Shown: in pieces, positions 6,155 through 6,368 of the stretch | Layout: each line of letters starts with the position of its first letter | Position numbering within the stretch: the stretch's first letter is position 1 | Origin: Nitrospira sp. | GTDB lineage: Bacteria > Nitrospirota > Nitrospiria > Nitrospirales > Nitrospiraceae | NCBI GenBank assembly: GCA_024998705.1 | Contig: JACOEF010000205.1 | Location: 1 to 6,368 of the forward strand | Reading direction: 5' to 3' | Length of the DNA: 6,368 bases | Translations under genes and position numbers: made by a program | Notes under the pieces: generated by a model | Databases searched by the model: none | The model's input: the letters and a program-made list of their open reading frames with translations, nothing else | What the model was told of the DNA's origin: nothing

Positions 6155-6368
6155 AACAAATTCTTCAGCATAAGCGGTCCGGTGCGGTGACGGTAGAGGA
6201 GGTGCCTCCCCCCTGCCTTCGCGGCAGCGGCCTGCTTGTGCTTAACGAGGCGTCTCTCATCAGCCCGGGCACCGAAAAATCGACGATCCAGAGCACGAAG
6301 CAATCTCTCGTCGCCAAGGCCATGGAACGGCCCGAAAAGGTCAAGAAGGTGCTCAGCGCAATTCACAC
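6151..6368 (+). CDS. Bi-domain oxidoreductase, zinc-alcohol-dehydrogenase-like N-terminus (partial, runs off the window)
   Basis: Only the first 72 residues are visible. MKQILQHKRSGAVTVEEVPP, LLVLNEASLISPGTEKSTI and the basic KSLVAKAMERPEKVKKVL-like helix (about 51-69) match the start of the large EPS-cluster oxidoreductases that join an MDR/alcohol-dehydrogenase-like domain to a Gfo/Idh/MocA dehydrogenase domain, about 700 aa in full. The catalytic and NAD(P)-binding parts lie outside the window. The family is often found in EPS or cell-surface sugar loci and is presumed to act on a nucleotide-sugar or sugar intermediate; the substrate cannot be told here. No Shine-Dalgarno precedes ATG 6151, but the start overlaps the end of the extended kinase frame, so coupled translation would explain it. 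An in-frame ATG at 6070 also exists, with poorer codon use between it and 6151 and no family support for the extra residues. Confidence 0.85.
   Translation, partial: MKQILQHKRSGAVTVEEVPPPCLRGSGLLVLNEASLISPGTEKSTIQSTKQSLVAKAMERPEKVKKVLSAIH

Noticed and set aside
1..6368. Mobile elements, tRNA genes, CRISPR arrays or integration sites.
   Set aside because: No transposase, terminal repeats, clover-leaf sequence or regularly spaced direct repeats were seen; the window is dense operon coding sequence.

Overview
The window is an exopolysaccharide (EPS) export and assembly locus, with every recognisable gene on the + strand. It is moderately GC-rich, and codons prefer G or C at the third position. 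Gene order and protein style (TPR protein, short Wza-like exporter, beta-barrel, GumC/Wzz co-polymerase, separate CpsD-type kinase, bi-domain oxidoreductase) resemble the PEP-CTERM/XrtA-associated EPS clusters of Gram-negative environmental bacteria. Nitrospira-like Nitrospirota is my best guess, from recollection of such clusters rather than any search. No exosortase or PEP-CTERM substrate lies in the window. An outer-membrane barrel and a Wza-family protein make a diderm host nearly certain.

Layout. Positions 1-1485 are one reading frame of TPR repeats that enters from outside the window and is cut by an in-frame TAA at 1060-1062. This gives a 5' part (1-1062) and a 3' part (1084-1485). A 203-aa polysaccharide export protein (1498-2109) follows, then a 410-aa predicted outer-membrane beta-barrel (2113-3345), a 589-aa GumC/Wzz-type chain-length protein (3374-5143) and a 274-aa CpsD-type tyrosine kinase/ATPase (5216-6040). 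The window ends inside the N-terminus of a zinc-alcohol-dehydrogenase-like bi-domain oxidoreductase (6151 to end). Gaps of 12, 3, 28 and 72 nt suggest one operon. No stretch over 300 bases lacks a gene.

How the parts could work together. The inner-membrane co-polymerase spans the periplasm and sets chain length. The separate cytoplasmic kinase would cycle its assembly state. The periplasmic export protein carries only one SLBB domain and no visible C-terminal membrane helix, so the adjacent barrel is a good candidate for the real outer-membrane pore. The TPR protein is a likely periplasmic scaffold. The oxidoreductase probably supplies or modifies a sugar precursor.

What stands out. Two stop codons look misplaced: the TAA inside a TPR unit, and the TGA ending the kinase, after which the same frame stays open with coding-like codon use until it overlaps the next start codon as ATGA. 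Either could be a real mutation or a sequence error. I see no wholly new system; the most interesting biology is the short exporter paired with a beta-barrel.
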